NCBI GenBank assembly: GCA_902624015.1
Contig: CACNVV010000001.1
Location: 40,864-104,863 of the forward strand
Length of the DNA stretch: 64,000 bases
Source: an uncultured Pelagibacteraceae bacterium
GTDB taxonomy: Bacteria > Pseudomonadota > Alphaproteobacteria > Pelagibacterales > Pelagibacteraceae
Direction of reading: 5' to 3'
A program made the position numbers and the translations under genes. The notes under the pieces are model-generated. The model had not been told where the DNA came from. It searched no databases and worked only from the letters and a program-made list of their open reading frames with translations. Of the stretch, positions 8,363 to 17,813 are shown one piece after another (the stretch's first letter is position 1; each line of letters opens with the position of its first letter).

Positions 8363-8875
8363 TTAAAAAATAGATTTAGAATATTTTTTCCAATTATCTT
8401 GGTAATGTTTAGTATTTTCAAACACTGCTTTTTTTTCTTCCTCTGAAACTTCTCTAATAACTTTACCTGGAGAGCCCACAACCAAAGAGTTATCAGGTAT
8501 AACTTTATTTTCTGTAATTAAAGCTTTAGCTCCGATAATACAATTTTTTCCAATATTAGCTTTATTTAAGATAACAGCTCCAATTCCAATTAAACTGTTG
8601 TCTCCAATAGTACATCCATGAAGCATAACTAAATGACCAACAGTAACATTTTTTCCTACTTTTAGCGGGCAGCCTGGGTCCGTGTGTAAAATACTCCCAT
8701 CTTGAACATTTGATCCCTCACCAATATAAATATTTTCAATATCTCCTCTAAGCACTGCATTAAACCAAATACTTGTATTTTTTTCTAAAGTGACATCTCC
8801 TATTATTATAGCATTCGGAGCTACCCAATTTTCGCCAGAGTTTTTTGGTTTTTTATCTTTTAAATCATAAAACAT
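8363..8875 (-). CDS. Gamma-carbonic-anhydrase-like hexapeptide-repeat protein
   Basis: 170 residues of left-handed beta-helix hexapeptide repeats (I-I-G-D-V-T-L, I-Y-I-G-E-G-S, V-T-V-G-H, L-I-G-I-G-A). Putative zinc histidines lie in SILHTD, VGHLVMLHGC and nearby. This fits the YrdA/PaaY/CaiE subgroup, many of which bind metal and show carbonic anhydrase or thioesterase-like activity. It diverges from the redoxin gene with only 19 bases between start codons. Confidence 0.88.
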   Translation of the reverse strand: MFYDLKDKKPKNSGENWVAPNAIIIGDVTLEKNTSIWFNAVLRGDIENIYIGEGSNVQDGSILHTDPGCPLKVGKNVTVGHLVMLHGCTIGDNSLIGIGAVILNKANIGKNCIIGAKALITENKVIPDNSLVVGSPGKVIREVSEEEKKAVFENTKHYQDNWKKYSKSIF

Positions 8876-8894
8876 AATCTATATATTTTACATT

Positions 8895-9449
8895 ATGCCT
8901 ATACAAACTCCAATATGTGATTTTGGTCAAAAAGCTATTCCATTTGAATTAAAATCTACTGATAATAAAATTCTGTCTTTAAATGATATCAAAGGTGAAA
9001 ATGGAACTTTGATAATGTTCATTTGTAATCATTGTCCATATGTAAAAGCTATTACAAAAGAATTAGTTGAAGATTGTAATGAATTAAACAAAATTGGTAT
9101 CAACTCAGTTGCCATCTGCTCAAATGACTTTGTTAATTATCCAGACGACTCATTTGATAACATGATCAAGTTTTCAAATGAAAATAATTTCAATTTTCCT
9201 TACTTACATGATGAAACTCAAGAAATTGCTAAAGCATATGATGCTGTCTGTACTCCAGATTTCTTTGGCTACAATAAAAATCTTGAACTTCAATACAGAG
9301 GACGATTAAGAGAACTTAAAAAGTTTATTCCAGTTAAAGACGGAGAAAGTGATCTGCTAACAGCTATGAGACAAATAGCTGAAACTGGAAAAGGTCCTGA
9401 AGATCAAATACCCAGTGCGGGCTGTGGTATTAAATGGAAGTATGATTAA
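8895..9449 (+). CDS. Thioredoxin-fold redoxin (AhpC/TSA-like, CNHC active site)
   Basis: 184 residues with a redoxin fold. After GTLIMF comes I-C-N-H-C-P-Y, a CxxC active site followed by the conserved VKAITKEL helix. Further conserved segments are AICSNDFVNYPDDSFDNM, P-Y-L-H-D-E-T-Q, the cis-Pro region VCTPDFFGY, and YRGRLRE. No signal peptide is visible, so it is probably a cytoplasmic thiol reductase or peroxidase. The stop overlaps the start of the glycosyltransferase gene by 1 base. Confidence 0.87.
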   Translation: MPIQTPICDFGQKAIPFELKSTDNKILSLNDIKGENGTLIMFICNHCPYVKAITKELVEDCNELNKIGINSVAICSNDFVNYPDDSFDNMIKFSNENNFNFPYLHDETQEIAKAYDAVCTPDFFGYNKNLELQYRGRLRELKKFIPVKDGESDLLTAMRQIAETGKGPEDQIPSAGCGIKWKYD

Positions 9450-10531
9450 TGTATCTAATTATAACTAGATCATTCCCACCTGAGCTTGGTGGTATGCAAA
9501 ATCTAATGTGGGGCCTTTCAAGAGAACTGTCTAAAAACTTTATGATAAAAGTTTTTGCAGATCATATAGAAGATCATAAAGAATTTGATGAGCAAGCCTC
9601 TTTTTCGATCGAAAGAGTTGGAGGAATTAAATTGCTTAGAAAATATAGAAAAGCACAATTAATTAATGAATATATCAAAGAAAATATAATTGATGGTGTT
9701 ATTGCTGATCATTGGAAAAGTTTAGAGCTTATTAAAACTTCTAAGAAAAAATATTGTTTAATTCATAGTAAAGAAATCAACCATCCTAAAGGGTCTAGTC
9801 AAAATAAAAGAGTGGTTAGTGTTTTAAATAATGTTGAAAAAGTTATAGCAAATTCTCAGTTTACAAAAAATCTAGCAATAGAACTTGGTGTTAATGAAAA
9901 TAAAGTAATTGTAATAAATCCAGGTGTGGATCCCGCTGAAGAATTAAATAAAAAAACTTTAGATAAAGTTGAAAGTATACTTAAAGTTAAAAATCCAAGA
10001 CTAATTACAGTTTCAAGATTTGATAAGCGTAAAAATCATGAAAAAATAGTTATGGCTTTGAGAAATTTGAAACAAATATATCCTGACATTGTTTACATTT
10101 GTGTTGGATATGGAGAAGAGGAAGAAAATATTAAAAAGCTAGTAAAAGAGCTAGATCTTGAAGCACAAGTTATGTTTTTTAAAGATATTAGTAATGATTT
10201 AAAAAATGCTTTAGTTTCAAAATCAAATATCTTTGTAATGCCATCCATAATCCATAAAAAATCAGTTGAAGGTTTTGGTATTGCATATGTTGAAGCTGCA
10301 CAATACGGTATTCCATCCATTGGTGGTAGAGATGGTGGTGCCGCAGATGCAATTGATCATGAAAAAACAGGTTTAATATGTGATGGAAATAATCTTGATG
10401 ACATTTATTCTTCTATTAATTCATTGCTGGAAAATAAAAAATATATAGATTATGGAAAAAACGCCAAAGAATTTGTTCATAAATTTCAATGGTCAAAAAT
10501 CGTTGAAGAATATAAAAAAATCCTAAGCTAA
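9449..10531 (+). CDS. GT4-family glycosyltransferase
   Basis: 360 residues in the GT-B fold. The N-terminal RSFPPELGGMQNLMWGLS is the acceptor-side glycine loop. The C-terminal donor domain has VSRFDKRKNHEKIV (~190-203), VGYGEEEE and the E-x7-E motif E-G-F-G-I-A-Y-V-E-A-A. It probably adds a sugar to a surface glycan or lipid on the cytoplasmic face of the membrane. The start overlaps the redoxin stop (TAATG). It is followed 3 bases later by an EamA permease, so the three genes are likely one transcript. Sugar donor unknown. Confidence 0.9.
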   Translation: MYLIITRSFPPELGGMQNLMWGLSRELSKNFMIKVFADHIEDHKEFDEQASFSIERVGGIKLLRKYRKAQLINEYIKENIIDGVIADHWKSLELIKTSKKKYCLIHSKEINHPKGSSQNKRVVSVLNNVEKVIANSQFTKNLAIELGVNENKVIVINPGVDPAEELNKKTLDKVESILKVKNPRLITVSRFDKRKNHEKIVMALRNLKQIYPDIVYICVGYGEEEENIKKLVKELDLEAQVMFFKDISNDLKNALVSKSNIFVMPSIIHKKSVEGFGIAYVEAAQYGIPSIGGRDGGAADAIDHEKTGLICDGNNLDDIYSSINSLLENKKYIDYGKNAKEFVHKFQWSKIVEEYKKILS

Positions 10532-10534
10532 TTT

Positions 10535-11398
10535 ATGCTTATTTTAAAATCCAAAGAGTCTATTGGAATACTTTTTGGTATTTTTGCTTATTTATCTTTT
10601 TCTATTTTAGACACTATACAAAAAACTCTAATTATTAATCATACAGTTTTTCAATTACTTTTCGTGAAGTATTTTTTTGTTTTTTTTTTAGCTTTTTTTG
10701 AGGCTAACAGAAAAAAAAATAATTTATTTTATAAATCTAAAGATATTAAATTACAGATATTTAGAAGCTTATTATCTGTATTGGAATCTGGGTGTTTTGT
10801 TTTATCATTTAAATATTTATCTTTAGCAAATGCTCATAGTATCGGTTCCTTAGCGCCAGTAATAGTAGTTGCTTTATCTGCAATAATCTTGAAAGAAAAA
10901 GTATCTGTTAAAACGTGGATAGCAATTTTTATTGGATTTCTCGGAGTTTTGATAATTCTAAGACCAACCTCATCAATTTTTGATCCTAAAGCTTTAATAC
11001 CTCTCTTCGCAGCATTTGTCCTAGGACTTTATCAGGTGATCACCAAAAAAGTTTCAAAATATGACTCAAACGAAACATCTTTGTTTTTTACCTCAATAAT
11101 TGGATTATTAGTTATGTCGTTATTAGCTTTTAATTTTTGGATACCAATAGATAACTCTTTATACCCAATGTTTTTAGGTATAGGTATATTTTTTTCATTA
11201 GGTCTTTACCTTCAAATCATTGCTTTAAGTAAAGCTAGAGCAAGTATAATCCAACCATTTCATTACACTTTAATTTTTTGGGCAATAATTTTTGGATATA
11301 TATTTTATAATGATATTCCAGATATATTCACAATTGTTGGAGCAATAATAATTACTTGTTCTGGCATCTTTGTTTTAAACCAATCATCAAAAAATTAA
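10535..11398 (+). CDS. EamA/DMT-superfamily permease
   Basis: 287 residues, ten hydrophobic segments in two EamA repeats. The first repeat ends with IAIFIGFLGVLIILRP, the typical end-of-repeat sequence, and the second with IVGAIIITCSGIFVL. The conserved helix-4 motif L-A-N-A-H-S-I-G-S-L-A-P is present. Members export amino acids, sugars, nucleosides or other metabolites; direction and substrate are unknown. A second EamA gene follows after 49 bases, but the two proteins are only distantly alike. Confidence 0.87.
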   Translation: MLILKSKESIGILFGIFAYLSFSILDTIQKTLIINHTVFQLLFVKYFFVFFLAFFEANRKKNNLFYKSKDIKLQIFRSLLSVLESGCFVLSFKYLSLANAHSIGSLAPVIVVALSAIILKEKVSVKTWIAIFIGFLGVLIILRPTSSIFDPKALIPLFAAFVLGLYQVITKKVSKYDSNETSLFFTSIIGLLVMSLLAFNFWIPIDNSLYPMFLGIGIFFSLGLYLQIIALSKARASIIQPFHYTLIFWAIIFGYIFYNDIPDIFTIVGAIIITCSGIFVLNQSSKN

Positions 11399-11400
11399 TT

Positions 11401-11424
11401 TAAACTATGATTGTTTATAGTTTA
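11401..11424 (+). other. Weak AT-rich hairpin between two EamA genes
   Basis: TAAACTAT (11401-11408) pairs with ATAGTTTA (11417-11424) over an 8-nt loop, just after the first EamA stop. It is followed by a short T-rich run. The stem has no strong GC content, so it is a weak terminator at best. Confidence 0.3.
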
Positions 11425-11447
11425 GTTTTACATATAGTCATCTATTA

Positions 11448-12335
11448 ATGTCTAAGAATAAATTATCAATTTTTTTAATTATAATCTCAGTTTTTTGTGG
11501 AACACTAATGTTAACCTTTTTAAAATTAGCACAAGAAGAAGTTAATGTTTATGTTGCAGGGTTTTTTAGATTTTTATTTGGTTTCCTAATTATTTTTCCC
11601 TATACGCTAAGATCTAAATTTACAGTTTTTAAAACAAATCATCATAAAAAACATTTTCTTAGAGCGGTTTTAAATTTACCTTCAATGCTGTTATATTTCT
11701 CAGCTTTAGTAATGATGCCGATTGAAAAAGCTACAGCAATATCTTTTGTTGTTCCTTTCATAGTAACAATTTTGGCTGTTTTGTTTCTTGGAGAAAAAAT
11801 TTACATATACAGAAGTTTTGCTCTAGTTTTAGGATTTATTGGAATGTTAATAATTTTAAGACCAGGAATAATTGAAATCTCTACTGGAGTTTATATGGCA
11901 TTAGCCTCATCCTTTATGTGGTCAATAGTGATTATAATTACAAAAACTATCGCAAAAGATGATAGTTCGATTACGATTTTATCTTATGGATACACGTATA
12001 TGACAATTTTTAGTTTCATTATTGCGTTGTTTTATTGGCAAACACCTAGTTTTCAAACTTTGATTTATTTATTTTTTGCAGGTTTGTTTGGTACATTGTT
12101 ACATCTTTGCATAAATCACGCATACAAATTAGTAGATGTTAGTATGACACAACCATACTCGTTTCTAAGTTTAGTGTTTGCCTCTTTAATTGGCTATTAT
12201 GTTTTTAGTGAAACACCTGATCTATTCACTTGGATTGGTGCTAGTGTTATATTTTTAGGTGTTTTAATCATGTCATATCGTGAAATGAAGCTTGATAAAG
12301 AAATTATTAGAAAACGTATAGATATTAAATCTTAA
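11448..12335 (+). CDS. EamA/DMT-superfamily permease
   Basis: 295 residues, ten hydrophobic segments. Repeat-ending motifs are VLGFIGMLIILRPG (~128-141) and WIGASVIFLGVLIMSYRE near the C-terminus. It has the conserved KATAISFVVPFIVTILA helix. This is the general metabolite exporter family (RhaT/RarD/SAM-transporter relatives); substrate unknown. Its stop overlaps the stop of the convergent tctA by 4 bases. Confidence 0.87.
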   Translation: MSKNKLSIFLIIISVFCGTLMLTFLKLAQEEVNVYVAGFFRFLFGFLIIFPYTLRSKFTVFKTNHHKKHFLRAVLNLPSMLLYFSALVMMPIEKATAISFVVPFIVTILAVLFLGEKIYIYRSFALVLGFIGMLIILRPGIIEISTGVYMALASSFMWSIVIIITKTIAKDDSSITILSYGYTYMTIFSFIIALFYWQTPSFQTLIYLFFAGLFGTLLHLCINHAYKLVDVSMTQPYSFLSLVFASLIGYYVFSETPDLFTWIGASVIFLGVLIMSYREMKLDKEIIRKRIDIKS

Positions 12336-13831
12336 TTTTTTCTCTTAAAGGTTTTGTAAATATGCCAAACTACAATTAAAATTGTAGTTGCTAAGATACA
12401 TGCAGTTAATGTTCTGTCCCACAAAAATTCCCATGAACCATTACTTAATAATAAAGATCGTCTCAAGTTTTCCTCCATCAATCCACCTAAAACAAAAGCT
12501 AATATTAAAGGTGGCATCGGGAAATCATATAATCTTAAAAAAGTTGCTACTACAGCTATCCCAATCATTAAATAAATATCAAAATTATTAAATGACATTA
12601 CATAAATCCCAGTAACAGAGAAAAATAAAATAAGAGGAATTAAATAATTTTTAGGAACTGCAAGAATTCTAGCTATATAAGGAATTAGTGGTAAGTTTAA
12701 TATTAGCAAAATTACCATTCCAATATACATAGACATAATAATTGACCAAAAAATTTCTGGATTAGTCATATAAAGTCTAGGACCAGGCTGAACGCCAAAA
12801 CCTAAAAGAGCCCCTAACATTACAGCTGTAGTTCCACTTCCAGGAATTCCTAAGGTGAGCATTGGCACAAAAGAACCAGAGCAAGCAGCATTGTTTGCAG
12901 TTTCTGGTGCAGATAAACCATTTACACTTCCTTTACCAAATTTTTCTTTTTCCTCATCACTAACTACGTTTCTTTCCATTCCATAAGCTAAAAATGATGC
13001 AATTGTTGCACCAGCTCCAGGTAAAACACCAATTAAAAAACCAATTACTGATGATCTTGGAATTGATTTATACATTTTAGTTCGTTCTTCTTTATTAATC
13101 TTAATTGAGCCTAATTCAGTTAATGAAACTTGTTTGGCAGCACTAGTTGGATCATTTCTTTTTAAAATAATTGTTAATGCTTCACTCATTGCAAAAGTTG
13201 CCATCACTACTAGTACGAAACTAATTCCATCGGTTAAGTTCATATTATTAAATGTAAATCTTGTAATATCAGACAAACTGTCTTGGCCAACAGATGCCAA
13301 CATCAATCCAAGTACTACCATCATCATTGCTTTTAAAAATTGTCCTTTAGAAGAAAAAGCAGCAATTGCTGTTAAACCTAAAATCATTAAAGCAAAGTAA
13401 TCTGGTGATCTAAAAGATAAACTTACTTTTGATAAACTTGGTGCCATAAATAATAAATAAATTGCAGATAACGTTCCACCTGCAAACGAACTCCATGCTG
13501 CAATCGCTAAAGCCTTACCCGCTTTACCTTGTTGTGCCATAGGATAACCATCAAATGAAGTTGCAACTGTTCCAGGAACACCTGGTGCATTTAACAATAT
13601 AGAAGAAGTAGAACCACCAAATACTGCTCCATAATAAACACCAGCCATCAAAATTAATCCTGTTGCAGGATCAAAACCATATGTAATTGGTATCATCAAT
13701 GCGATAGCTGTCATTGGCCCAAGACCAGGAAGCATTCCAATAATTGTTCCAAAAAAACAACCAACCATAACCATCATTATGTTCTGAAAAGTAAGTGCTG
13801 TTGTTAATCCAATTAATATTCCTTCAATCAT
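12332..13831 (-). CDS. tctA: Tripartite tricarboxylate transporter large permease
   Basis: 499 residues, about 11-12 membrane segments. Family landmarks: GTIIGMLPGLGPMTAIALMIPITYG (~28-52), YYGAVFGGSTSSILLNAPG (~66-84) with the PG-rich re-entrant loop, and the mirrored second-half loop GVLPGAGATIASF...TANNAACSGSFVPMLTLGIPGSGTTAVML. With TctB and TctC it forms a solute-binding-protein-dependent, ion-coupled importer for citrate-like carboxylates. Its start overlaps the tctB stop by 4 bases. Confidence 0.95.
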   Translation of the reverse strand: MIEGILIGLTTALTFQNIMMVMVGCFFGTIIGMLPGLGPMTAIALMIPITYGFDPATGLILMAGVYYGAVFGGSTSSILLNAPGVPGTVATSFDGYPMAQQGKAGKALAIAAWSSFAGGTLSAIYLLFMAPSLSKVSLSFRSPDYFALMILGLTAIAAFSSKGQFLKAMMMVVLGLMLASVGQDSLSDITRFTFNNMNLTDGISFVLVVMATFAMSEALTIILKRNDPTSAAKQVSLTELGSIKINKEERTKMYKSIPRSSVIGFLIGVLPGAGATIASFLAYGMERNVVSDEEKEKFGKGSVNGLSAPETANNAACSGSFVPMLTLGIPGSGTTAVMLGALLGFGVQPGPRLYMTNPEIFWSIIMSMYIGMVILLILNLPLIPYIARILAVPKNYLIPLILFFSVTGIYVMSFNNFDIYLMIGIAVVATFLRLYDFPMPPLILAFVLGGLMEENLRRSLLLSNGSWEFLWDRTLTACILATTILIVVWHIYKTFKRKN

Positions 13832-14298
13832 CCCATAACTCCTATTGATTGTAAGAATGGATCTCTCAAATATATGTCAAGAATACCATGTAGGAGATAC
13901 ATAAAGGCAGCAACAAATGGAAAGGATAATAAAAACATTAAAATCCATCTTCGCTCTCCTAAAAAATAATATGAAGCAAATAAAAATAAAGACGTAGTTA
14001 AAAAATAACCAACTTTTAAAATTGTAGCTCCATAAATAATAGCAATAAGTATAAGTATACCTGTTTTCTTGTATTCTAAATTTTTATGATCAACTTTAAT
14101 AGTATTTGGTTCTGGTAAAATAAGTTTTAATCCAGAAAAGATTAATCCTGCATAACCTAAATAAATTGGAAATGTTCTTGCATTAAATGGTGCATTTTCA
14201 TCAAATGCAAATACTTGAATTTGGTATGCAGTATATAAATAAAATGCTGAAAAAATAAAAAAGAGCAGTGATATAATTTTTGTAGTATTTATATTCAC
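13828..14298 (-). CDS. tctB: Tripartite tricarboxylate transporter small permease
   Basis: 156 residues with four hydrophobic segments, the normal size and layout of the poorly conserved TctB subunit. Conserved features are the F-N-A-R-T-F-P-I-Y segment after helix 1 and a Gly/Tyr-rich last helix pair. It lies between tctC and tctA in the usual order, with a 4-base overlap with tctA. Confidence 0.9.
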   Translation of the reverse strand: MNINTTKIISLLFFIFSAFYLYTAYQIQVFAFDENAPFNARTFPIYLGYAGLIFSGLKLILPEPNTIKVDHKNLEYKKTGILILIAIIYGATILKVGYFLTTSLFLFASYYFLGERRWILMFLLSFPFVAAFMYLLHGILDIYLRDPFLQSIGVMG

Positions 14299-14312
14299 TG
14301 CTCTAATTTCAA

Positions 14313-14329
14313 ATAATCCTAAGGATTAT
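14313..14329 (-). other. Hairpin at tctC stop codon (tctC-tctB junction)
   Basis: ATAATCC (14313-14319) pairs with GGATTAT (14323-14329) over a 3-nt loop. The hairpin includes the tctC stop codon. No T-run follows on the minus strand, so it is better read as a 3'-end-stabilising or processing element than as a full terminator. Confidence 0.4.
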
Positions 14330-15306
14330 ATAACTCCTAGTTTTTTCATAAGAGCTGTCATTTCTTGAGTTTGTTTTTCTAAGAAAGAAACAAACTTGCC
14401 TTCTGGATTATAAATATTAACCCAAGCATTTCTTGCTCTAACAGTTTCCCATTCAGGAGTTTTTTGTACATCGCCAAGCATTTTTGCAATAGCTGATCTA
14501 TCAGCATTGCTCATACCTGGAGGGCCAAAGAAACCTCTCCAGTTAACGAATTGTACATCGTATCCTTGTTCTTTAAGAGTTGGTGCATCTGGTGCATCAG
14601 AAACTCTTGAAGGGGCAGTGATACCAATAATTCTTACTTGGTCTCTTGCACCCATCAATTCACCTAGACCAGTTGAAATGATTTGAGTTTCTCCAGATAA
14701 AAGTCCAGCCAAAGCTTTTCCACCAGCATCATAAGGAATGTATTGAACAGCATTCGGATCTGCACCTGCAGCTTGGAAAGCTAAAGCACCAATTAAGTGG
14801 TCCATACTTCCTCTTACTGATCCTCCAGCCATTTTAACTGAATTTGGATCTTTTTTATATGCATCAACTACATCTTTAAAATTTTTAAAAGATGAACTTT
14901 TTGCAACTGCGATAGCACCGTAGTCACCAATTACACCAGCGATTGGCACAACATCTTTATAAGATAAAGTTCCACTTCCTTTTACATAACCTTTGTGTCT
15001 AGTAATTGATCTTAATACTAATGGTGTTGATTGAACTAAAACTGTATTAGCAGGTTTAGTATTGATCATGTAAGCTAAAGCTTTACCACCACCACCACCT
15101 GACATATTTTCAAATGATGCACTATTTAACATTCCAGCTTTTGTTAAAGCTTCTCCAGTACCTCTAGCAGTTCCATCCCAACCACCTCCAGCACCACCAC
15201 CAATTACAAAGTGCAATTTATCAATTGCTAATGAACTAGTGGTTGTCGCTGAGAATAATAGGATTGCTGAGAATAGTACTGAAAATAATTTTTTAATATT
15301 ACTCAT
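14326..15306 (-). CDS. tctC: Tripartite tricarboxylate transporter substrate-binding protein
   Basis: 326 residues with a signal peptide (basic MSNIKK, hydrophobic core, cleavage near A-I-D). Typical TctC/Bug-family features are the early VIGGGAGGGWDGTAR anion-binding loop, the A-G-V-I-G-D-Y-G segment, and the C-terminal FFGPPGMSNADRSAIAK. It captures carboxylates in the periplasm and delivers them to TctAB. It is first in the leftward tctCBA unit. The divergent AbrB-type gene begins 75 bases upstream. The exact ligand cannot be read. Confidence 0.93.
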   Translation of the reverse strand: MSNIKKLFSVLFSAILLFSATTTSSLAIDKLHFVIGGGAGGGWDGTARGTGEALTKAGMLNSASFENMSGGGGGKALAYMINTKPANTVLVQSTPLVLRSITRHKGYVKGSGTLSYKDVVPIAGVIGDYGAIAVAKSSSFKNFKDVVDAYKKDPNSVKMAGGSVRGSMDHLIGALAFQAAGADPNAVQYIPYDAGGKALAGLLSGETQIISTGLGELMGARDQVRIIGITAPSRVSDAPDAPTLKEQGYDVQFVNWRGFFGPPGMSNADRSAIAKMLGDVQKTPEWETVRARNAWVNIYNPEGKFVSFLEKQTQEMTALMKKLGVI

Positions 15307-15380
15307 AATACCTCTCTTATTGTTTATTATTTTATTTGTATTAAATAGTTAATATAAACTAGAGTCAATCAGATAGATAA

Positions 15381-16460
15381 ATGAAAATGAATTTATTAAT
15401 CAAAAATTTTAAAGAAAATTTATCTCAGATATTAACAATTAAATTTATTTCTGTCTTAATAATTTCTTTTCCTAGCGCAATTATTGCTGACTATTTTAAT
15501 ATTCCTCTGGCTTGGTTTTTGGGACCTATGATTATCACCTCAATTGCTGCTTTATCAGGTCTAAAAATCATTATGCCTAAAATTGTATTAAGCTTTATCT
15601 TGATAATTTTAGGTTTACATATTGGAAATTACATAGATCAAAATCTATTTAATCAAATGCTTGATTGGGTTTGGACTTCATTAATTATGTTAATTTACAT
15701 AATAATTTGTATTTTAGTTGTAGCTAAATACCTCCAAAAATTTGCAAGTTATGGAGAAAAAGCCTCAATATTTTCAGCAGCACCTGGTGCACTGGGTCCT
15801 TTAATGATTTTAGCAGAAAATGAAAAAACAGATTTATCTCAAGTTGCAACTTCTCACTTAATTAGATTAATCATCATAATAACTGTCATTCCATTTATTA
15901 TAGTTAATAATACTGACAACAGTGTTTTGCTAAATGATGACTTCAATTATTTAGCTCAAAATCATTTCAATTTAATTTTACTTATTATTGCTTCTTTGTT
16001 TTTTATATTTGTTTTTGATAAAATTAGAATACCTGCAGCTTTACTATCTGGAACATTATTTGCGAGTGGTTTGTTACAAATTACAGATATAGCCTCATAT
16101 AAATTACCAGATGAAACAGTAAATTTTTGTTTGCTAATTCTTGGCGCATCTGTGGGCTGTAGGTTTGCAGAAAAAACCGTTAAAGAGATAGCCAATAATT
16201 CTCTTCATAGTATTGTAGCCACTACTATTTTGGTAGTATTAGGTTTGATTGCCGCTTATATGGCTACATTTTTTGTTGATACGAATATTTTAACTTTAAT
16301 ATTATCTTTTAGCCCAGGTGGAATTTATGAGGTAGCAGTTATAGCAATTGCTTTTGATTTAGACCCAGACTTTGTTGCTTTTCACCATATAATAAGATTA
16401 CTTTTTATACTTTTCACAGTTCCTATTTTTTTAAGAGTGTTAGAAAAAATTAAGGAATAA
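15381..16460 (+). CDS. AbrB/AmoA-type duplicated membrane protein
   Basis: 359 residues, about ten hydrophobic segments in two halves. IPLAWFLGPMIITSIAALSG and the second-half RIPAALLSGTLFASGLLQ are the duplicated family motif, and LSFSPGGIYEVAVIAIAFDLDPDFVAFHHIIRL is the characteristic C-terminal stretch. The family is often mis-annotated as ammonia monooxygenase or as AbrB regulator. It is a membrane transporter-like protein of unknown substrate and is frequently found next to tripartite transporters, as here, divergent from tctCBA. It overlaps the end of the convergent GT9 gene by 11 bases. Confidence 0.85.
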   Translation: MKMNLLIKNFKENLSQILTIKFISVLIISFPSAIIADYFNIPLAWFLGPMIITSIAALSGLKIIMPKIVLSFILIILGLHIGNYIDQNLFNQMLDWVWTSLIMLIYIIICILVVAKYLQKFASYGEKASIFSAAPGALGPLMILAENEKTDLSQVATSHLIRLIIIITVIPFIIVNNTDNSVLLNDDFNYLAQNHFNLILLIIASLFFIFVFDKIRIPAALLSGTLFASGLLQITDIASYKLPDETVNFCLLILGASVGCRFAEKTVKEIANNSLHSIVATTILVVLGLIAAYMATFFVDTNILTLILSFSPGGIYEVAVIAIAFDLDPDFVAFHHIIRLLFILFTVPIFLRVLEKIKE

Positions 16461-17391
16461 TTTCAGAAACTCTTTCAAAAACTTTTTCTGCTGAGAGTTT
16501 AGATAATTCAGGAGCTTGTATTGCTTTAAAATTTTCCCTTTCGATACTTACTTTAAAGGGAGTTGTATGAGATCCAAATAATGCGATTCCTTTTGAACCT
16601 AAATGTGCTGTCATATGCGCTGGTCCAGTATCATTTGCAATTACAAATGAACTATCTTTTATTAATGATGCTAACTGAGAAACATCTAAGGCTTTACCAT
16701 TATCTAAAACGCAAAGTGCATTTATATTTGATGCTTCTTTAATTTCACTCGGTCCAGGTGCAATAACTACTTTAAATTTGTTATATGACTTTTCATTAAT
16801 CATAGCAATTAAATCATTATAATAAGGCCATTTCTTTGAAGTTAAATGAGGCGAACAAAAAGGAAAAAGAAGAATATATTTATCTAATTGATGGTGATTT
16901 TTTATTTGAGATATGTCTGTTGTGCTCCATGAAAAATCAGGTTTCAAAGTATGACTTGTATTTATGCCTGAACTTTTTAATTGATAATCAAATCTAGATA
17001 GAACAGAGTCTTTATCAAAATCTTCTTTAGTAGTTCCCTCAGGCAATGTGGTTTCTGTAGAAGACCAAATATCTTTTGTTGCTTTTGGAAATAAAATTTT
17101 TTTATAAAAAGCTGTTCTATTTGAATTCTGTAGATCGTAAACTTTAGAAAAATTATATTTTTTTATATTTTTCATTAATGAATATAAATAAATCAAGTTT
17201 AGTCTTGATAATCGCTTATCTAAAATAACATCAGAAATATGTGGATTTTTTTTAAATAAATCAAAATATGGTTTAGTTGTTAGCAAATAAATTTCATCTC
17301 CTTTATGATTCTCAGAAATATCTTGAATTGCACCACAAGCCTGAGCTATATCACCCAAAGATCCATGTTTAATGATTAAAATATTAGACAT
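16450..17391 (-). CDS. GT9-family glycosyltransferase (heptosyltransferase-like)
   Basis: 313 residues. ILIIKHGSLGDIAQACGAIQDI at the N-terminus and NDTGPAHMTAHLGSKGIALFG near residues 255-275 are the acceptor- and donor-side signatures of ADP-heptose:LPS heptosyltransferases. Another conserved stretch is PFCSPHLTSKKWPYYNDLI. It probably transfers a sugar to a lipopolysaccharide core. It diverges from the DUF6165 gene with 32 bases between start codons, and its 3' end overlaps that of the AbrB-type gene. Confidence 0.88.
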   Translation of the reverse strand: MSNILIIKHGSLGDIAQACGAIQDISENHKGDEIYLLTTKPYFDLFKKNPHISDVILDKRLSRLNLIYLYSLMKNIKKYNFSKVYDLQNSNRTAFYKKILFPKATKDIWSSTETTLPEGTTKEDFDKDSVLSRFDYQLKSSGINTSHTLKPDFSWSTTDISQIKNHHQLDKYILLFPFCSPHLTSKKWPYYNDLIAMINEKSYNKFKVVIAPGPSEIKEASNINALCVLDNGKALDVSQLASLIKDSSFVIANDTGPAHMTAHLGSKGIALFGSHTTPFKVSIERENFKAIQAPELSKLSAEKVFERVSEIIP

Positions 17392-17423
17392 ATTTTTAAC
17401 AATTTAACATAGTATAAAATTTA

Positions 17424-17813
17424 ATGAATAAAATTATAGTAGAAGTATCGGTTGGTGAGCTTTTAGACAAAATTTCAATCTTAGAAATTAAAAAAGAAAA
17501 AATTAAAGACCCTGAAAAACTAAAATTCATATCAAATGAACATTCGATTCTTAAAGATCAATTAGAAAAAAATGTTAAATCTGATGATAAACTAAATAAA
17601 TTATTCCAAGATTTAAAAAAAATTAATGCCAAGTTATGGATTATAGAAGATGACAAAAGAGATTGTGAAAAAAATAAGGACTTCGGTGATAAATTTATAA
17701 AATTATCAAGAGATGTTCATTTCTTAAATGATGACCGGGCAAAAATTAAATTAGAAATGAATAATCACACTGGATCAATTATCAAAGAGATTAAAGAATA
17801 TACTAGCTACTAA
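17424..17813 (+). CDS. DUF6165-like small helical protein
   Basis: 129 residues, mostly charged helices. It opens with EVSVGELLDKISILEIKKEKI and has a central W-x-I-E-D-x-x-R-x-C-E motif and F-I-K-L-S-R-D-V-H-F-L-N-D-D-R-A-x-I-K. I associate this pattern with DUF6165 proteins encoded near LPS glycosyltransferases, consistent with the divergent GT9 gene. Biochemical role unknown. Its end overlaps the PhyH gene by 11 bases, tail to tail. Confidence 0.72.
   Translation: MNKIIVEVSVGELLDKISILEIKKEKIKDPEKLKFISNEHSILKDQLEKNVKSDDKLNKLFQDLKKINAKLWIIEDDKRDCEKNKDFGDKFIKLSRDVHFLNDDRAKIKLEMNNHTGSIIKEIKEYTSY

Noticed and set aside
10535-12335. The two EamA permeases as a recent tandem duplication
   Set aside because: Both have the family repeat ends, but the sequences differ through most of their length, so they are old paralogues at best.
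15381-16460. Ammonia monooxygenase or AbrB DNA-binding regulator, names often given to this family
   Set aside because: The protein is an all-membrane duplicated transporter-like fold with no metal site or DNA-binding domain.
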